DNA of 42,928 nt from a virus: positions 1 to 42,928 of IMG/VR virus record IMGVR_UViG_3300034118_000669; one strand, 5' to 3'. The notes beneath the pieces were generated by a model that was given only the letters and a program-made list of their open reading frames with translations, had not been told where the DNA came from and made no database searches. This document shows, piece after piece, positions 24,458 through 34,451 of the stretch; position 1 is the first letter of the stretch; each line of letters begins with the position of its first letter. The translations under genes were made by a program, and so were the position numbers.

Positions 24458-27400
24458 TGGCGACTCCATCCGCACTTCGGCTGCGTCAACTTCAGCAGGC
24501 TGCGGCGGCGAAGGAAGCCGCTGTCCGTGCCGCCATGCAGGAGGCTGCGCTCGTAGCCGGCCGGCAGCGGAGTCTCCCGAAGCCCCGTGCTGTCCCGGTG
24601 GAAGGCGCTCCGCTGCACATGGACCCGTCTGCTGGCGAGGGGCCGCGTGGCCCGGCTGGCGTGGGGATGAGTGACGCCCCGCCGATGCCCGCCGACGACG
24701 TGGCACGGTTCAGCGAGATCGCCCCCGAAGACGTGCCGGATATGTACCGGCTGCTGCAAAAGTTGGGCAACGAAGGCCCGAACGCCATGCTGCCGGAGGA
24801 AGTGCTGGCCCTGGTGCGTGCCGGTGCCGACCTCGACCTCGCAATGGCCGGGCCTGTCCCGCAGTCGCAGGTGCAGGCGATTCTCCGCAAGGTCGCCAAT
24901 CAAGGCATCGAATCGCTCACCCCGCAGGAGATCGCGGGCCTGCGTCGGACTATCGGCACTCCGGAGGTCACTGCACCTGCTGCCGCACCTCCGGCTGTGA
25001 GCGTGCCGCAAGACGCCCCCGCAAGGCCGTTCTCGCAGCAGGGCAAGGCTCTAGTTGGCGACGACGGAAGCCCGGTCGTGCGGCTTGACGACGAGCGGTT
25101 TCAGTACCCGGACGGCACCGTCGTGGACGTGGAAGGCAACGTCATTGGGTCTGCGCCCGGCGACCTGACGGACGTGTCGGCTGTTGCGGACGACCTGGAG
25201 AACTCCGCTACGCCCATCGACACCGACGCCACCGACCCGTCCAACAACCTCACGCCCAACGTCGTTCGTCAGGACAAGGTGGACAGCCTTGCCGAGCGAA
25301 TCCGGCAGGCGACTGCTCAGGCGAACGACGAACCGATTGCGGGCCTTGCACGACTCCAGCGGGAAGTGACCTCTCTCAGCCCGGCGGAGTTGGAAGCACT
25401 GCGCTCGCACCCCATGCTGGCAGAGGGCATCGAGTCTGTCGCTGCCAAGCGCAACCCGGAGGCCCGTCAGGCGGCGATTGCCAACGCAGAGGCCCGGCTT
25501 GCCGCCCTTGCTCAGATGGCTGAAGTGCGTGCCTCCGACCGGGCTGCTGGACAGGTGCGTGCCGCTGCCAGTGCCCGCGACACTGCGGCGGCCCCGCGAC
25601 AGCCGGCGGCGGGCGGCCAAGCGGCTGCGGCTGACGTGGCTGCGGCTCGACAACGGCTTGATGAGTCGCTCCCGGAAGGCGACTGGGGTTCGCTGACGGC
25701 GGCTTTCAACGCCCTCCCGGCCGAACGCAAGGCCGCTGTTCTGGCACGCATGCCCTCGTCACGCTCGCTGGCAGGCATGCTGGACAACAGCACTGGCGAC
25801 CCGACGTTCACGCCCAACGCTCAGGCGCAGTTGACGCGGGGCGTCAACGAGGTCGAGGACGCACTGATTCGCTTGGATGCCGCCATGCGCTCCGGCGACG
25901 AGGCTGCGATTGAGGCGGCTCGTGACACCGTGATGGACATTCAGACGCGGCCCATGCCGGAAGACGAGCGGGCGGCGCTGCTGGATGCCGCCAAGCAGTC
26001 ATTCTTGCAGCGACAGCAGGCCGCCTCTGAACTTCGCAATGCCATCATCGGAACTGACCCGATGTACGTTGCTGAACAAGAGCGGATGCTTGGCGCTGCC
26101 GTGCTTCCTGCACCGCGACCGGGTATCGCTCCTGGAGCCCGCACGCCCATCGTGGCGGCCGAAGACCTCGACCGCGCCCAACTGCCGTCTGCCTACGATG
26201 TTGCACGGGCCATGGAACGCGAGCGGCAGGAGATGCTGGAAAAGCGAGTCCCTGGCGGCGGGCTGACATCACAGCAGCGGCTCAACATCTTCCAGCGTAC
26301 TGGCCGGGCTGTCGATGACACGAAGACCAACACGCTGGAAGACCTGCCGTTGGCCTTCAAGGGAGACGATACGGCCAATCCGCTAGAGTCTCGCTCCGCC
26401 GGATCGCGGTTATCCGATACGTCGGACGAGGCGGCGATTGAAAAGGTGCGACTGCTGGAGCAGGCGAGGCAGGAGGCGTTGGACGACTTCAACGCGGCCT
26501 CCAACGCCGGCGAGATGGCTCGTGCCCGGCAGCGGCTCGATGCGGCCGATGCTGAACTTGCCCGTGCGTTCCCTGGCGGTCGTGCGGCTCGGGCCGATGG
26601 CAGGCTCAATGCGGCTGGTCAGCAGGAGACTCTCGACAACCTCATCGTCAGCGTGGTTGGCGGTCGCCCGAAGGCACAGCCACGCCTCGACCGATCCAGC
26701 CCTGACCTGTCACCGCGAGAGCGGGCCGTCCTCAATGCGGACGCTGCTGACCGACTGGGTGAGCAGGACGTGATTGACTTGCTGCCGGAGTCGCCGGAGG
26801 ACGAGGTGGTCGGGCTTGGGAAGCGAGGCAAGCCTGGCCGCATGGGCAGCACGCAGCAGCAGAGCCGCGTGCAGGGCGCCATCCGTAGCCTGTACGGCGA
26901 CAGCAATCCGCTGGGCCTTGCCACGCCGGGCGAAGGTCCGGAGTTGGGGCCGTTCCCCGTGTTCCGCACGGCGGAAGAGGCAGCCGACGACCTGCTCTCC
27001 AGGCAGACCATCTTCAAGCCCGGCACGGCGTCGTGGGACTATGCCCGCGAGAAACTCGCCAACGCCATCAACGACTCCTACGGCCCCAACAGTCTGAACA
27101 CCTCCGCCCGCTCCGACACCGGCAGGCAACTGCTGGCGGAAGAAATGGCGTCTGCCCCCACGCAGACCAGCACGAAGGCTGGCGAAATCCAGGACGGCAC
27201 GTCGCAAGACCTGCCTGCTGTTGCTCCCGAGAAGCCGTCCCGCCGCAGTCGCAAAAAGGCCGCCACCGCCGAAGACGCCAAACTGGACGCATCCGACACC
27301 GACATCTCCGATGTGCAGGGCGATTCCGCACCCGCCACGCCCGGCAACCGCGACGAAATCCTGGCCGAGATCGAGCAGGAAGGCCAGCAGATTTACGACG

Positions 27401-28131
27401 AGGAGTACCGCAACAACATCGACAGCGGAATGGATGCCAATGAGGCAGCGTCGGAGGCTCGTGCTGCACGCAACAAGCACGTTGCCGACCAGACCGCCAT
27501 TCGCATCAAGCCCGTGACCGGCGATCCTACCCCTGCCGCCCCACCGTCAGGCGCAGAGGAAGCCAAGCCGACCGGTCGTCGGCGGGGCGGCGGTCGCAAG
27601 AAGCAACCCCCGCAGGAGGCCGCTGCCGACAGCAGCACGCCGCCGCAAGGGGCTACGCCCCCCAGTGATCCCATCGAGAGCGTGGATGGTGACGCCTCCC
27701 GGCCCGTGCGGCTTGCCGAAGAGGACCAGATCGACCTCCCGGCCGCTGCCGAAGACAAGCCGAAGGCCACGCCGTCCAGCGACGAGAAGCCTCAGCAGCC
27801 GCCTGCTGCGGACAAGAAGAAGGGGTGGGGTCGGTTGCCATGGATCGCTGGCACGGCTGCCGCTGTTGGTGGTCTGGGGACTCTGGCCCGGATCAACAGC
27901 GGAGGCGGCGGCAGCATCGACATCCCGATCCCACCGGGCGGCGGCGGACGTGGTGGGCCGGGCGGTGGAGACTTCTACCCCATTCCGGTGAACACGGACG
28001 GTGCTGCGTTGATGGGCGACACCCTTGCCCAAGAGGCGGCCATCCAGCGGGCGCTCGACAGGATTCGCGGCGCTCGTGCTGGCGGGCCGCAGTCCTACCA
28101 GACCTTGCAGAACTACACGATTGGAAGGTGA
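24457..28131 (+). CDS. Giant internal virion protein candidate (1224 aa)
   Basis: ATG 24457 shares a base with the previous TAA. The product is Ala/Asp/Arg/Pro-rich and mostly helical, with many low-complexity blocks and long repeats of short charged helices (ARQRLDESLPEGD, ARQEALDDFNAASNAGEMARARQRLDA). From about residue 900 it is disordered and rich in Ser/Pro/Glu. Near the C-terminus a single hydrophobic segment LPWIAGTAAAVGGLGTLARI follows a Lys patch, then a Gly-rich stretch (PGGGGRGGPGGGD). Large, helical, membrane-tipped proteins at this genomic position are typical of ejected inner-core proteins. No catalytic motif is seen, so a transglycosylase function cannot be assigned. Confidence 0.65.
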   Translation: MATPSALRLRQLQQAAAAKEAAVRAAMQEAALVAGRQRSLPKPRAVPVEGAPLHMDPSAGEGPRGPAGVGMSDAPPMPADDVARFSEIAPEDVPDMYRLLQKLGNEGPNAMLPEEVLALVRAGADLDLAMAGPVPQSQVQAILRKVANQGIESLTPQEIAGLRRTIGTPEVTAPAAAPPAVSVPQDAPARPFSQQGKALVGDDGSPVVRLDDERFQYPDGTVVDVEGNVIGSAPGDLTDVSAVADDLENSATPIDTDATDPSNNLTPNVVRQDKVDSLAERIRQATAQANDEPIAGLARLQREVTSLSPAELEALRSHPMLAEGIESVAAKRNPEARQAAIANAEARLAALAQMAEVRASDRAAGQVRAAASARDTAAAPRQPAAGGQAAAADVAAARQRLDESLPEGDWGSLTAAFNALPAERKAAVLARMPSSRSLAGMLDNSTGDPTFTPNAQAQLTRGVNEVEDALIRLDAAMRSGDEAAIEAARDTVMDIQTRPMPEDERAALLDAAKQSFLQRQQAASELRNAIIGTDPMYVAEQERMLGAAVLPAPRPGIAPGARTPIVAAEDLDRAQLPSAYDVARAMERERQEMLEKRVPGGGLTSQQRLNIFQRTGRAVDDTKTNTLEDLPLAFKGDDTANPLESRSAGSRLSDTSDEAAIEKVRLLEQARQEALDDFNAASNAGEMARARQRLDAADAELARAFPGGRAARADGRLNAAGQQETLDNLIVSVVGGRPKAQPRLDRSSPDLSPRERAVLNADAADRLGEQDVIDLLPESPEDEVVGLGKRGKPGRMGSTQQQSRVQGAIRSLYGDSNPLGLATPGEGPELGPFPVFRTAEEAADDLLSRQTIFKPGTASWDYAREKLANAINDSYGPNSLNTSARSDTGRQLLAEEMASAPTQTSTKAGEIQDGTSQDLPAVAPEKPSRRSRKKAATAEDAKLDASDTDISDVQGDSAPATPGNRDEILAEIEQEGQQIYDEEYRNNIDSGMDANEAASEARAARNKHVADQTAIRIKPVTGDPTPAAPPSGAEEAKPTGRRRGGGRKKQPPQEAAADSSTPPQGATPPSDPIESVDGDASRPVRLAEEDQIDLPAAAEDKPKATPSSDEKPQQPPAADKKKGWGRLPWIAGTAAAVGGLGTLARINSGGGGSIDIPIPPGGGGRGGPGGGDFYPIPVNTDGAALMGDTLAQEAAIQRALDRIRGARAGGPQSYQTLQNYTIGR

Positions 28132-28134
28132 GTG

Positions 28135-30150
28135 ATGGCGACCAGTGCGGATGACGTGGCGCGACTGCTGGCACGGGTGCGTGGCGAGCGTCCTGCCGCC
28201 ATGGCGATGCCGGAGGGCGATGGCGGCCCGTCGTCACTCGATCAACAGTACGATGCGGCGCAGGCCGAACGCCGGGAACTTGAGGCTCGCATGCCGGCCC
28301 CAAGCGTGGCGTACGTCGGTGGCACGAGCGCGATTCCTCCATCTCCGGAACTGCACTCGCTCGGCACTCGCCCTCCCGTGATGCGGATTGGCGATCCGGA
28401 GCCGCGAGTGGTGACTCCCGGCATGGTAGAGAACGCCCGTGACGCACTGCGCCGTCAGCGTGACGCTCAGGCTGGCCCCGCAGGCCGGAGGGCGGCACAG
28501 CAGAACGCCCAGTCGTTTGCGGAGCGCAGGCGGAAGGTGGATAGTTGGGCGCCGGTCTGGCCGGCCAATCCGTCTGGCATCCTCCCTGGCGAAGAACAGG
28601 TCACCAGCCGAGACACCTGGCAGCAACTCAGCCCCGCCGATCAGACTTCCCTGCGTCAGAAGTTTGAGACGGGCGGGCACGCCGATGCCATGGATTTTGA
28701 CGAATGGCTGTCTTCCAATTTCGGAGACCTCCCGCCGCAGGATCGTGCCGCCGAGATGCGGTCCTCTGCTGCTGGCACGCCACGCATGTCGATTGGCCGC
28801 GATACGTCCCTGCCGCCGGGCACCAACAGCCCGCTGGCAGAGGCCCGCCTCGCCGCAGGTAAGCCGCTTCCGGAAGGCCGCGAGCCGGGACAATACTCGC
28901 CCGGCCAGCGGCGCACGATGGCCCGCAACGTCCACAACCCCGAAGTGCCGATGACGCAGTTCGGCGGCACGTTCACGCTCGACGCCGATGGCTCCATGTC
29001 GTCGCGTGCTCCCACGACGGCCGCGACGGCCCAAGCGGAAGCCATCGCGAAGGAGCAAGGCGACGGTTCCCCGAGTCATGTGGTTGCGCTGGCGCAGGCG
29101 TATGGCATCGACGCCAAGCAGTACGGGAACGACCTCGACCTCCTGCGAGCCGACGTGATGCGGGAGAAGGCCCGCCACGACGCACTGGCATCCAAGTATG
29201 ACGTGGCGACCACGCCGATGGGCGGCACTCGCTATGCCGCCAACCCCGAGAAGATGGCACAGGCCCGCCTCGACAATGAGGCGAAGATGAGCCCCGAGCG
29301 GAAGATGGAGTTCGCCCGCACGATCTTGCAGCGGTACGGCCGCATGCTGTCCGACCAGGACCGTGCCAACATCTCCACCTACGTCCAGACTCCGGATGGC
29401 TTCACCCGCCTCCGGGAACTGAACCAGATGAAGCGGATGGAGTTGGCGGACAAGGGGGCGCAGGCATGGCAGGACCGTCAGGCCAACTTCCGCATGACGA
29501 CTGACATGCGGAACCCGAACCTCGCTCCAGGCTTGGCCGTCCGGACGTTGATCGACGCTGTGCGGTCGGGCGATCCCGTCATGCTTGCCACCGTCAATGA
29601 CATCGCCGGGAACCCGCGTGGTGCCCAGCGTGCGATGGACTTGGCGATGAGCGAGCGTGCCGGTGCGGCTGCGTTGGCACAGGCCGAGATGGCTGCGCAG
29701 GCGGCGAGCGGCAACGGCCCGAAGTCGTTGGGCCAGCAGTTGGGTGACGAGTTCTCGGCGGCCCTCGCCATCAGCGATAAGGCTCAGCGGGAGGAGGCAG
29801 TGCGGACGATCATCGCCCGCAATCCCGCCAACCAGAGCCTCACGCCCGATCAGGTAGCCGCCCGCGCCAGAGGCATCATCGCGTCCCACCTGGCGCGTGC
29901 GAATCCGCAAGACCCTGCCGTCCAGTCGCACCTGCAATCGCTGCGTGGCAACAAGCCGGCGTTCATTCAGTTTGTCCGCGAACAGTTGTTGCTGTCGCCG
30001 GAGCAGGCCGAGCAGATGTATAGCACCGCCGCGCCGGGCTGGAGCGCCCACGCGGCCGGGCAGGCGGTCGGCGGCGTGCCGGGCTACGCCTGGGGCGGCG
30101 TGGCGAACTTCTTTCGTGGCATGGTCGGCGCTCCGGCACCAGGAAAATGA
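28135..30150 (+). CDS. Large internal virion protein candidate (671 aa)
   Basis: ATG 28135, with GGAAGG just upstream, is preferred over GTG 28132. The 671-aa protein is soluble and helical, rich in Ala, Arg, Gln and Met. It has a disordered first third (PPSPELHSLGTRPP) and a densely helical middle (MAQARLDNEAKMSPERKMEFARTI). A small hydrophobic, Gly/Ala-rich tip PGYAWGGVANFFRGMVG lies near the C-terminus. It lies between two larger proteins with ATGA overlaps, so the three are likely made in fixed ratio. No domain recognised. Ejection or core role by analogy with short-tailed phages. Confidence 0.62.
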   Translation: MATSADDVARLLARVRGERPAAMAMPEGDGGPSSLDQQYDAAQAERRELEARMPAPSVAYVGGTSAIPPSPELHSLGTRPPVMRIGDPEPRVVTPGMVENARDALRRQRDAQAGPAGRRAAQQNAQSFAERRRKVDSWAPVWPANPSGILPGEEQVTSRDTWQQLSPADQTSLRQKFETGGHADAMDFDEWLSSNFGDLPPQDRAAEMRSSAAGTPRMSIGRDTSLPPGTNSPLAEARLAAGKPLPEGREPGQYSPGQRRTMARNVHNPEVPMTQFGGTFTLDADGSMSSRAPTTAATAQAEAIAKEQGDGSPSHVVALAQAYGIDAKQYGNDLDLLRADVMREKARHDALASKYDVATTPMGGTRYAANPEKMAQARLDNEAKMSPERKMEFARTILQRYGRMLSDQDRANISTYVQTPDGFTRLRELNQMKRMELADKGAQAWQDRQANFRMTTDMRNPNLAPGLAVRTLIDAVRSGDPVMLATVNDIAGNPRGAQRAMDLAMSERAGAAALAQAEMAAQAASGNGPKSLGQQLGDEFSAALAISDKAQREEAVRTIIARNPANQSLTPDQVAARARGIIASHLARANPQDPAVQSHLQSLRGNKPAFIQFVREQLLLSPEQAEQMYSTAAPGWSAHAAGQAVGGVPGYAWGGVANFFRGMVGAPAPGK

Positions 30151-33100
30151 ACCTCTTTGAAGGCGGGCTGTTTGAGGACGAGCGGAAACGCAAGCGGCCC
30201 GCAGGCTACATCCCGCTGTTCGATGACGCCTTGCTGGCCGACGAGCCGGTCGAGGAGGATGTCGTCACGCCGCAGGAGCGGAACTCGGTTTTGGCCGAGA
30301 TTGGTGCCGTAACTGGCGGCACACTGTCCCGCGTCGGTGACGCCCTTGCGGCTCCCGGCGACTACCTGCGAGGCGCCATCGCTGGCAAGACTGGCGAGCG
30401 GGTCACGGGCCGTGAACTGAACCGGATGGCCGGGCTGGCCGGGCCGGAGGACAACTGGCTGAACTTCGCGGGCGGGCTCGCGACCGAACTCGTCACCGAT
30501 CCGTTGTCCATGCTCAGCGGGCCGATGAAGGCTCTCACGCCTGCCGGGAAGGCGGCGGCCAAGTTGGCGGGGCCGACCGGGAGCCTGCTGGACACGGCCC
30601 CCACAGCCCTCACCCGGAAGGCGATCTCGACCGGGATGTCCGACGACCTCCTGCCGTCCGTCGCCAGACGCACCAAGAAGGCTCTGGAGGCCACTGGACG
30701 GACGATCAGCACATTCGACCCAGCCACCGTCGGTCGGCCGCTGTACGGTGGACGGACGGCCCGCAGGGCAGGGACGCTGGACGACCTCATCAAGTACGCC
30801 GACAACCCGGATGCGGCGGAGGAGTCTGCCCGCCAGTTGCTCGGGGATGCTCAACTTGCCCAGATTCGCAACCAGCCGCTTGCCAAGTCCTTCGGGCTGG
30901 GCCTGCCGCTGGGCGACCCGTTGGTCGTGGGTGACTGGCTGGGGAAGGGGTTTGGCGACCAGTACGCCGACGTGCTGGACAGCATCGGCCAAGCGTACCG
31001 CTGGAGCCCATTGGGTCGAGGGCTGGCGGCAGGCTTCGACGGCCGCGTCGGCGGAGCGCTCGACGCCGAGCAACAGATCACCAACATCGCTGACTGGCAG
31101 GCCAGGAAGGTAGGCGGTGGGGCGGCAACGGCCGAACACACCCTGCAACTGGCTCGCCTCCGAGCAGCCCACCCGGATGCGTTCTCTCCGGAGGGCAACG
31201 AGCGGCTCGGTCGCTACCTTGAGGGCGCCGCTGTTCGCACTCCGGAAGACGTGCAGTACGTCACCAGCCGCCCGGCCTTGAAGGAGTACGCCGACTGGTG
31301 GGCCACCAAGCGCGACACGTCGCTGGGCGAGCGGCGAGAACTTGGGCTCAATGGCGAGCCGCTCCGGGACAAGTACGGCATCGACTACCTTCCGCGACGG
31401 GCCGACCCCGCCCTGGAGATGGAGGCTCGTGCCAATCGCAAACTAGGCAGCGAGTTGTCGTTCATGACGAGCGACGCCCTGCGCCGCACAGACGCCATGT
31501 CCGTTCCTGGTGGCCGGCAGACCATCATTGACTTGTCGAAAGACACCAATGTCTCAGGGCCGAAGCGGACACTGAAGATCGACGAGGCAGCGGCCGACTA
31601 CATTCGCAACAAACTCAATGCACTCGTGGCTTCCGGCCAGCCAACCGTCACGATGCAGAAGGCTCGCAGGATCGCCCGCGTCCTCAACGCACTGCCAGAC
31701 GAAGTGGTGCAGAAGATGCCGCTGTTCGGGCAGCACCCAACGGAAATGATTGGGTCGTACGTCCGCAACACGGGCGAGGCATTGGGCACCGGCACAACGC
31801 TCCTCGACTCACTAGCGACGTTTGCTGTAGATCGGCCCTACAACTTGGTAGACACCGCAGGTCGCGGCAGGCACGTCGCGCTGCCAACAGCGCTCAAGCG
31901 TCTCGGGCTCAAGACGTACGACGACGCAACCGATCAGGTGTTCGACCTGTCGGCGGGCGGCAAACTGTCCGACATCACGCCGCAGGTTGGAGCCGCACAG
32001 CAGATGCGAGAGCGGCTCGCCAAGTTGCTCGGCAAAGACCCGGACGAGATCAACCTCAATCAGTTCTCCATCCCGGAAGAACACATCACCCGGCTGACTC
32101 GTGCCAAAGACCTGTACAGCACGGGCGAAGCGTCTGGCGCGCTGATGAAGTACCTCGACCACTACACGCAGGCGTGGCGTGGCTCGATCTTGGCATGGCC
32201 CTCGCGGGCAGTGCGTGACCTGTATTCTGGGGCGATCAGTAATTGGCTGGAGGGAGCCCTGGACTGGGATTCCGTCCGGGCCGCAAAGGCACTGGTCATG
32301 GAGGGGCCAGACAGCGAGAAGTTCCGCAGCACGCTGGCGTCCATTCCCCGCTACGCCAACGACGACGGGCTGGCCCAGTTCTACGCCGACCTGTCCAGCA
32401 CCGGCCTCGTCAGCGGCGGATCAGTCAGCGACTTGAGCGCCAGCGTCACGGGCCAGCGGGCACTGGACAACATCGTTGGAGCCGACCCGATCAGCATGGC
32501 GTCCATCGGCCGTGAACTGGGCAAGGGCTGGAACCCGCAGGACTTCCTCAACTGGCGATCCAAACTCAAGCCGATGGCCGAGCAGACCAATCCGCTGCTC
32601 CGTGCCGGCGAGCGGATGAACTCGCTGACCGATGGCGTCAACCGCCTCACCGGATACCTGTCGCTGCTCAAGCAGGGATACGATCCGATGGCTGCGGCGG
32701 CGGCGATGAAGCGCGCCCACGTCGATTACGCATCACTTTCCGGGATGGAGAAAAATCTGCTGAAGGCGGTTTTTCCTTGGTACTCGTACCAGAGCAGGAT
32801 TTTCCGCGAAGTGCTGCGACAACTCGCAGAGCGGCCGGGTGGACGGTACGGGCAACTCATCCACGCCACCGAAGCGTTGCAGGACGAGGGCGACGACACC
32901 TACATCCCGTCTGGCCTGCGGTCGCAGTTTGCTTTCCCGATCCCCGAGATGTTCGGCGGCGTGCCAGCGCCCGGCACGCAGACCTACCTCACCGACATCG
33001 ACGCACCGGGCTTCGACCAGATCAACATGGTAGAGACTCCTGCCACGCTCGGCGGTGCTGCCTCCGGGACGGCCCGGCAGATCGCCATGCAGTTGCATCC

Positions 33101-33638
33101 GCTCGCTCGGATGGGGGCGGAGTTTGCGTTCGGCAAAGACCTGTTCACGAACCGACCCGTTGCTGAAGCCACCTCCAGCCTGGATGCCATCGCCCGTGCT
33201 GTGAGCGGCAATCCGTACGCCGATGTCCCCGCGATCATCGACAAGCCCGTCGAGGCGCTGCCGTTCGTGGGCCGTCCGCTCTACGTCGCACGCTCGCTGC
33301 TCGATGATCGGGGCGGGCAGTCGCTTCAGCATCGCGTCGGCAAGACGGCACTGAACGCCCTGTCCGGAGTCAAGGTCCGGGACGTGGCCCAGCAGGACGT
33401 GCTGGCTGACGCCATTCGGCAGATCGAGGAGTCCATCGACCCGTACACCCGCGAGTTCCAGCAGACCTACATCCCCGAGCACCTCCAGCCTGGAGTGCCG
33501 CAGTGGGCGTTGCAGCGGATGGCCGTCTCCCGAGCGCTCGGACGCGAACGTCGCGAAGCACGGAAGAAGACCGGCGAGAAGGCGAAGAAGTCCAAGAAGC
33601 GGAAGTCCGACACCACCGCCATCTCGCTATTTGAGTAG
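30147..33638 (+). CDS. Giant internal/ejection protein candidate (1163 aa)
   Basis: ATG 30147 overlaps the previous TGA. The 1163-aa protein begins NLFEGGLFEDERKRKRP. A segment WLNFAGGLATELVTDPLSMLSG follows, of the type I associate with large phage virion proteins, with hydrophobic stretches that could insert into membrane. Around residue 865-890 is SGMEKNLLKAVFPWYSYQSRI, a block I recall from other very large phage internal proteins. The C-terminus is Lys-rich and ends DTTAISLFE. No protease or lysozyme motif is obvious. It is the last gene of the structural run and meets the integrase tail to tail with a 12-bp overlap. Confidence 0.65.
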   Translation: MNLFEGGLFEDERKRKRPAGYIPLFDDALLADEPVEEDVVTPQERNSVLAEIGAVTGGTLSRVGDALAAPGDYLRGAIAGKTGERVTGRELNRMAGLAGPEDNWLNFAGGLATELVTDPLSMLSGPMKALTPAGKAAAKLAGPTGSLLDTAPTALTRKAISTGMSDDLLPSVARRTKKALEATGRTISTFDPATVGRPLYGGRTARRAGTLDDLIKYADNPDAAEESARQLLGDAQLAQIRNQPLAKSFGLGLPLGDPLVVGDWLGKGFGDQYADVLDSIGQAYRWSPLGRGLAAGFDGRVGGALDAEQQITNIADWQARKVGGGAATAEHTLQLARLRAAHPDAFSPEGNERLGRYLEGAAVRTPEDVQYVTSRPALKEYADWWATKRDTSLGERRELGLNGEPLRDKYGIDYLPRRADPALEMEARANRKLGSELSFMTSDALRRTDAMSVPGGRQTIIDLSKDTNVSGPKRTLKIDEAAADYIRNKLNALVASGQPTVTMQKARRIARVLNALPDEVVQKMPLFGQHPTEMIGSYVRNTGEALGTGTTLLDSLATFAVDRPYNLVDTAGRGRHVALPTALKRLGLKTYDDATDQVFDLSAGGKLSDITPQVGAAQQMRERLAKLLGKDPDEINLNQFSIPEEHITRLTRAKDLYSTGEASGALMKYLDHYTQAWRGSILAWPSRAVRDLYSGAISNWLEGALDWDSVRAAKALVMEGPDSEKFRSTLASIPRYANDDGLAQFYADLSSTGLVSGGSVSDLSASVTGQRALDNIVGADPISMASIGRELGKGWNPQDFLNWRSKLKPMAEQTNPLLRAGERMNSLTDGVNRLTGYLSLLKQGYDPMAAAAAMKRAHVDYASLSGMEKNLLKAVFPWYSYQSRIFREVLRQLAERPGGRYGQLIHATEALQDEGDDTYIPSGLRSQFAFPIPEMFGGVPAPGTQTYLTDIDAPGFDQINMVETPATLGGAASGTARQIAMQLHPLARMGAEFAFGKDLFTNRPVAEATSSLDAIARAVSGNPYADVPAIIDKPVEALPFVGRPLYVARSLLDDRGGQSLQHRVGKTALNALSGVKVRDVAQQDVLADAIRQIEESIDPYTREFQQTYIPEHLQPGVPQWALQRMAVSRALGRERREARKKTGEKAKKSKKRKSDTTAISLFE

Positions 33639-34451
33639 GGCAGGCACGGACGGAATGTCCCGCCGTACCTGCGACCAGTCGATGTAGCACCGCTCCGCCA
33701 GTCCCGGCGTCTTGTGGCCGAGATGCAGCCGACCCTTGCCGGGATTCTCCATCTCGATGTGGGTGGCACCGCTCCGCCGCAGCCACTTCGATGAGCCCGA
33801 GAACTTGATGGAGCGCAGGTACTTCCGCATCCGCCGACGACCCGAGTTCTTCGACATCACCCACCCCAGCACCCGCCCGTCCGGAGATCGCTCCAGCATC
33901 TCCTGGACGGCCAGCAGGCAGGGCTGGCTCATGGTCTTGACGTGCGGCTCGCCGGTCTTGTGCTGCGACCAGCGGACGGCTCCGGCCTCAAAGTCGAAGT
34001 CATCTTGCCGCATCTCCCACAGATCGCCCTGCCTCGCACCAGTTTCGTACCCCAGCAGCATCCAGCACCGGAGGAAAAGCCCGACTGTCACCCGCTTTCG
34101 CCGCACCTCTTCGGCGAGGGCGAACGTCCCCTTGACGGCCGTACAGCACTGTTCTATAGTCCACGCCCTAGTCGGACGCCGGGCGATTTTGATCTTGACG
34201 ATTCCTCGCGGCGGACGATCAACTACTTCGGTTTCGTAGGCCCACTTCCAAATGCCCACGAGAATCGCTCGCTCGGTCGCTGCGGTAATCGAAGCCACTT
34301 CGGCCAGTCGCTTTTGCAGGTACAGGTTGATGGCCTCGACGGACAGCGTGCGGCAGGCGGAGCAGACAGCACGGACGTTTTTGGCATAGTCGGGACTGAC
34401 GCATCGGGACCGCAGGTAGCGTTCCACCAAAACAGGGAGGTTCTTGGACAT
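33627..34451 (-). CDS. int: Tyrosine recombinase (phage integrase)
   Basis: The minus-strand start is the ATG at 34451, with GCGAGGC upstream on that strand; longer versions to 34523 run into the divergent spacer. The 274-aa protein has a core-binding-like N-terminal half and a catalytic half. Visible active-site elements are Arg in YETGARQGDLW, Lys in SQHKTGE, then WLRRSGATHI where the usual His of His-x-x-Arg is replaced by Lys (K-W-L-R), LGHKT with His, and the nucleophile Tyr in RCYIDW. It would join phage and host att sites. The protein is short of some integrase families. No repressor is found beside it. Confidence 0.83.
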   Translation of the reverse strand: MSKNLPVLVERYLRSRCVSPDYAKNVRAVCSACRTLSVEAINLYLQKRLAEVASITAATERAILVGIWKWAYETEVVDRPPRGIVKIKIARRPTRAWTIEQCCTAVKGTFALAEEVRRKRVTVGLFLRCWMLLGYETGARQGDLWEMRQDDFDFEAGAVRWSQHKTGEPHVKTMSQPCLLAVQEMLERSPDGRVLGWVMSKNSGRRRMRKYLRSIKFSGSSKWLRRSGATHIEMENPGKGRLHLGHKTPGLAERCYIDWSQVRRDIPSVPALLK

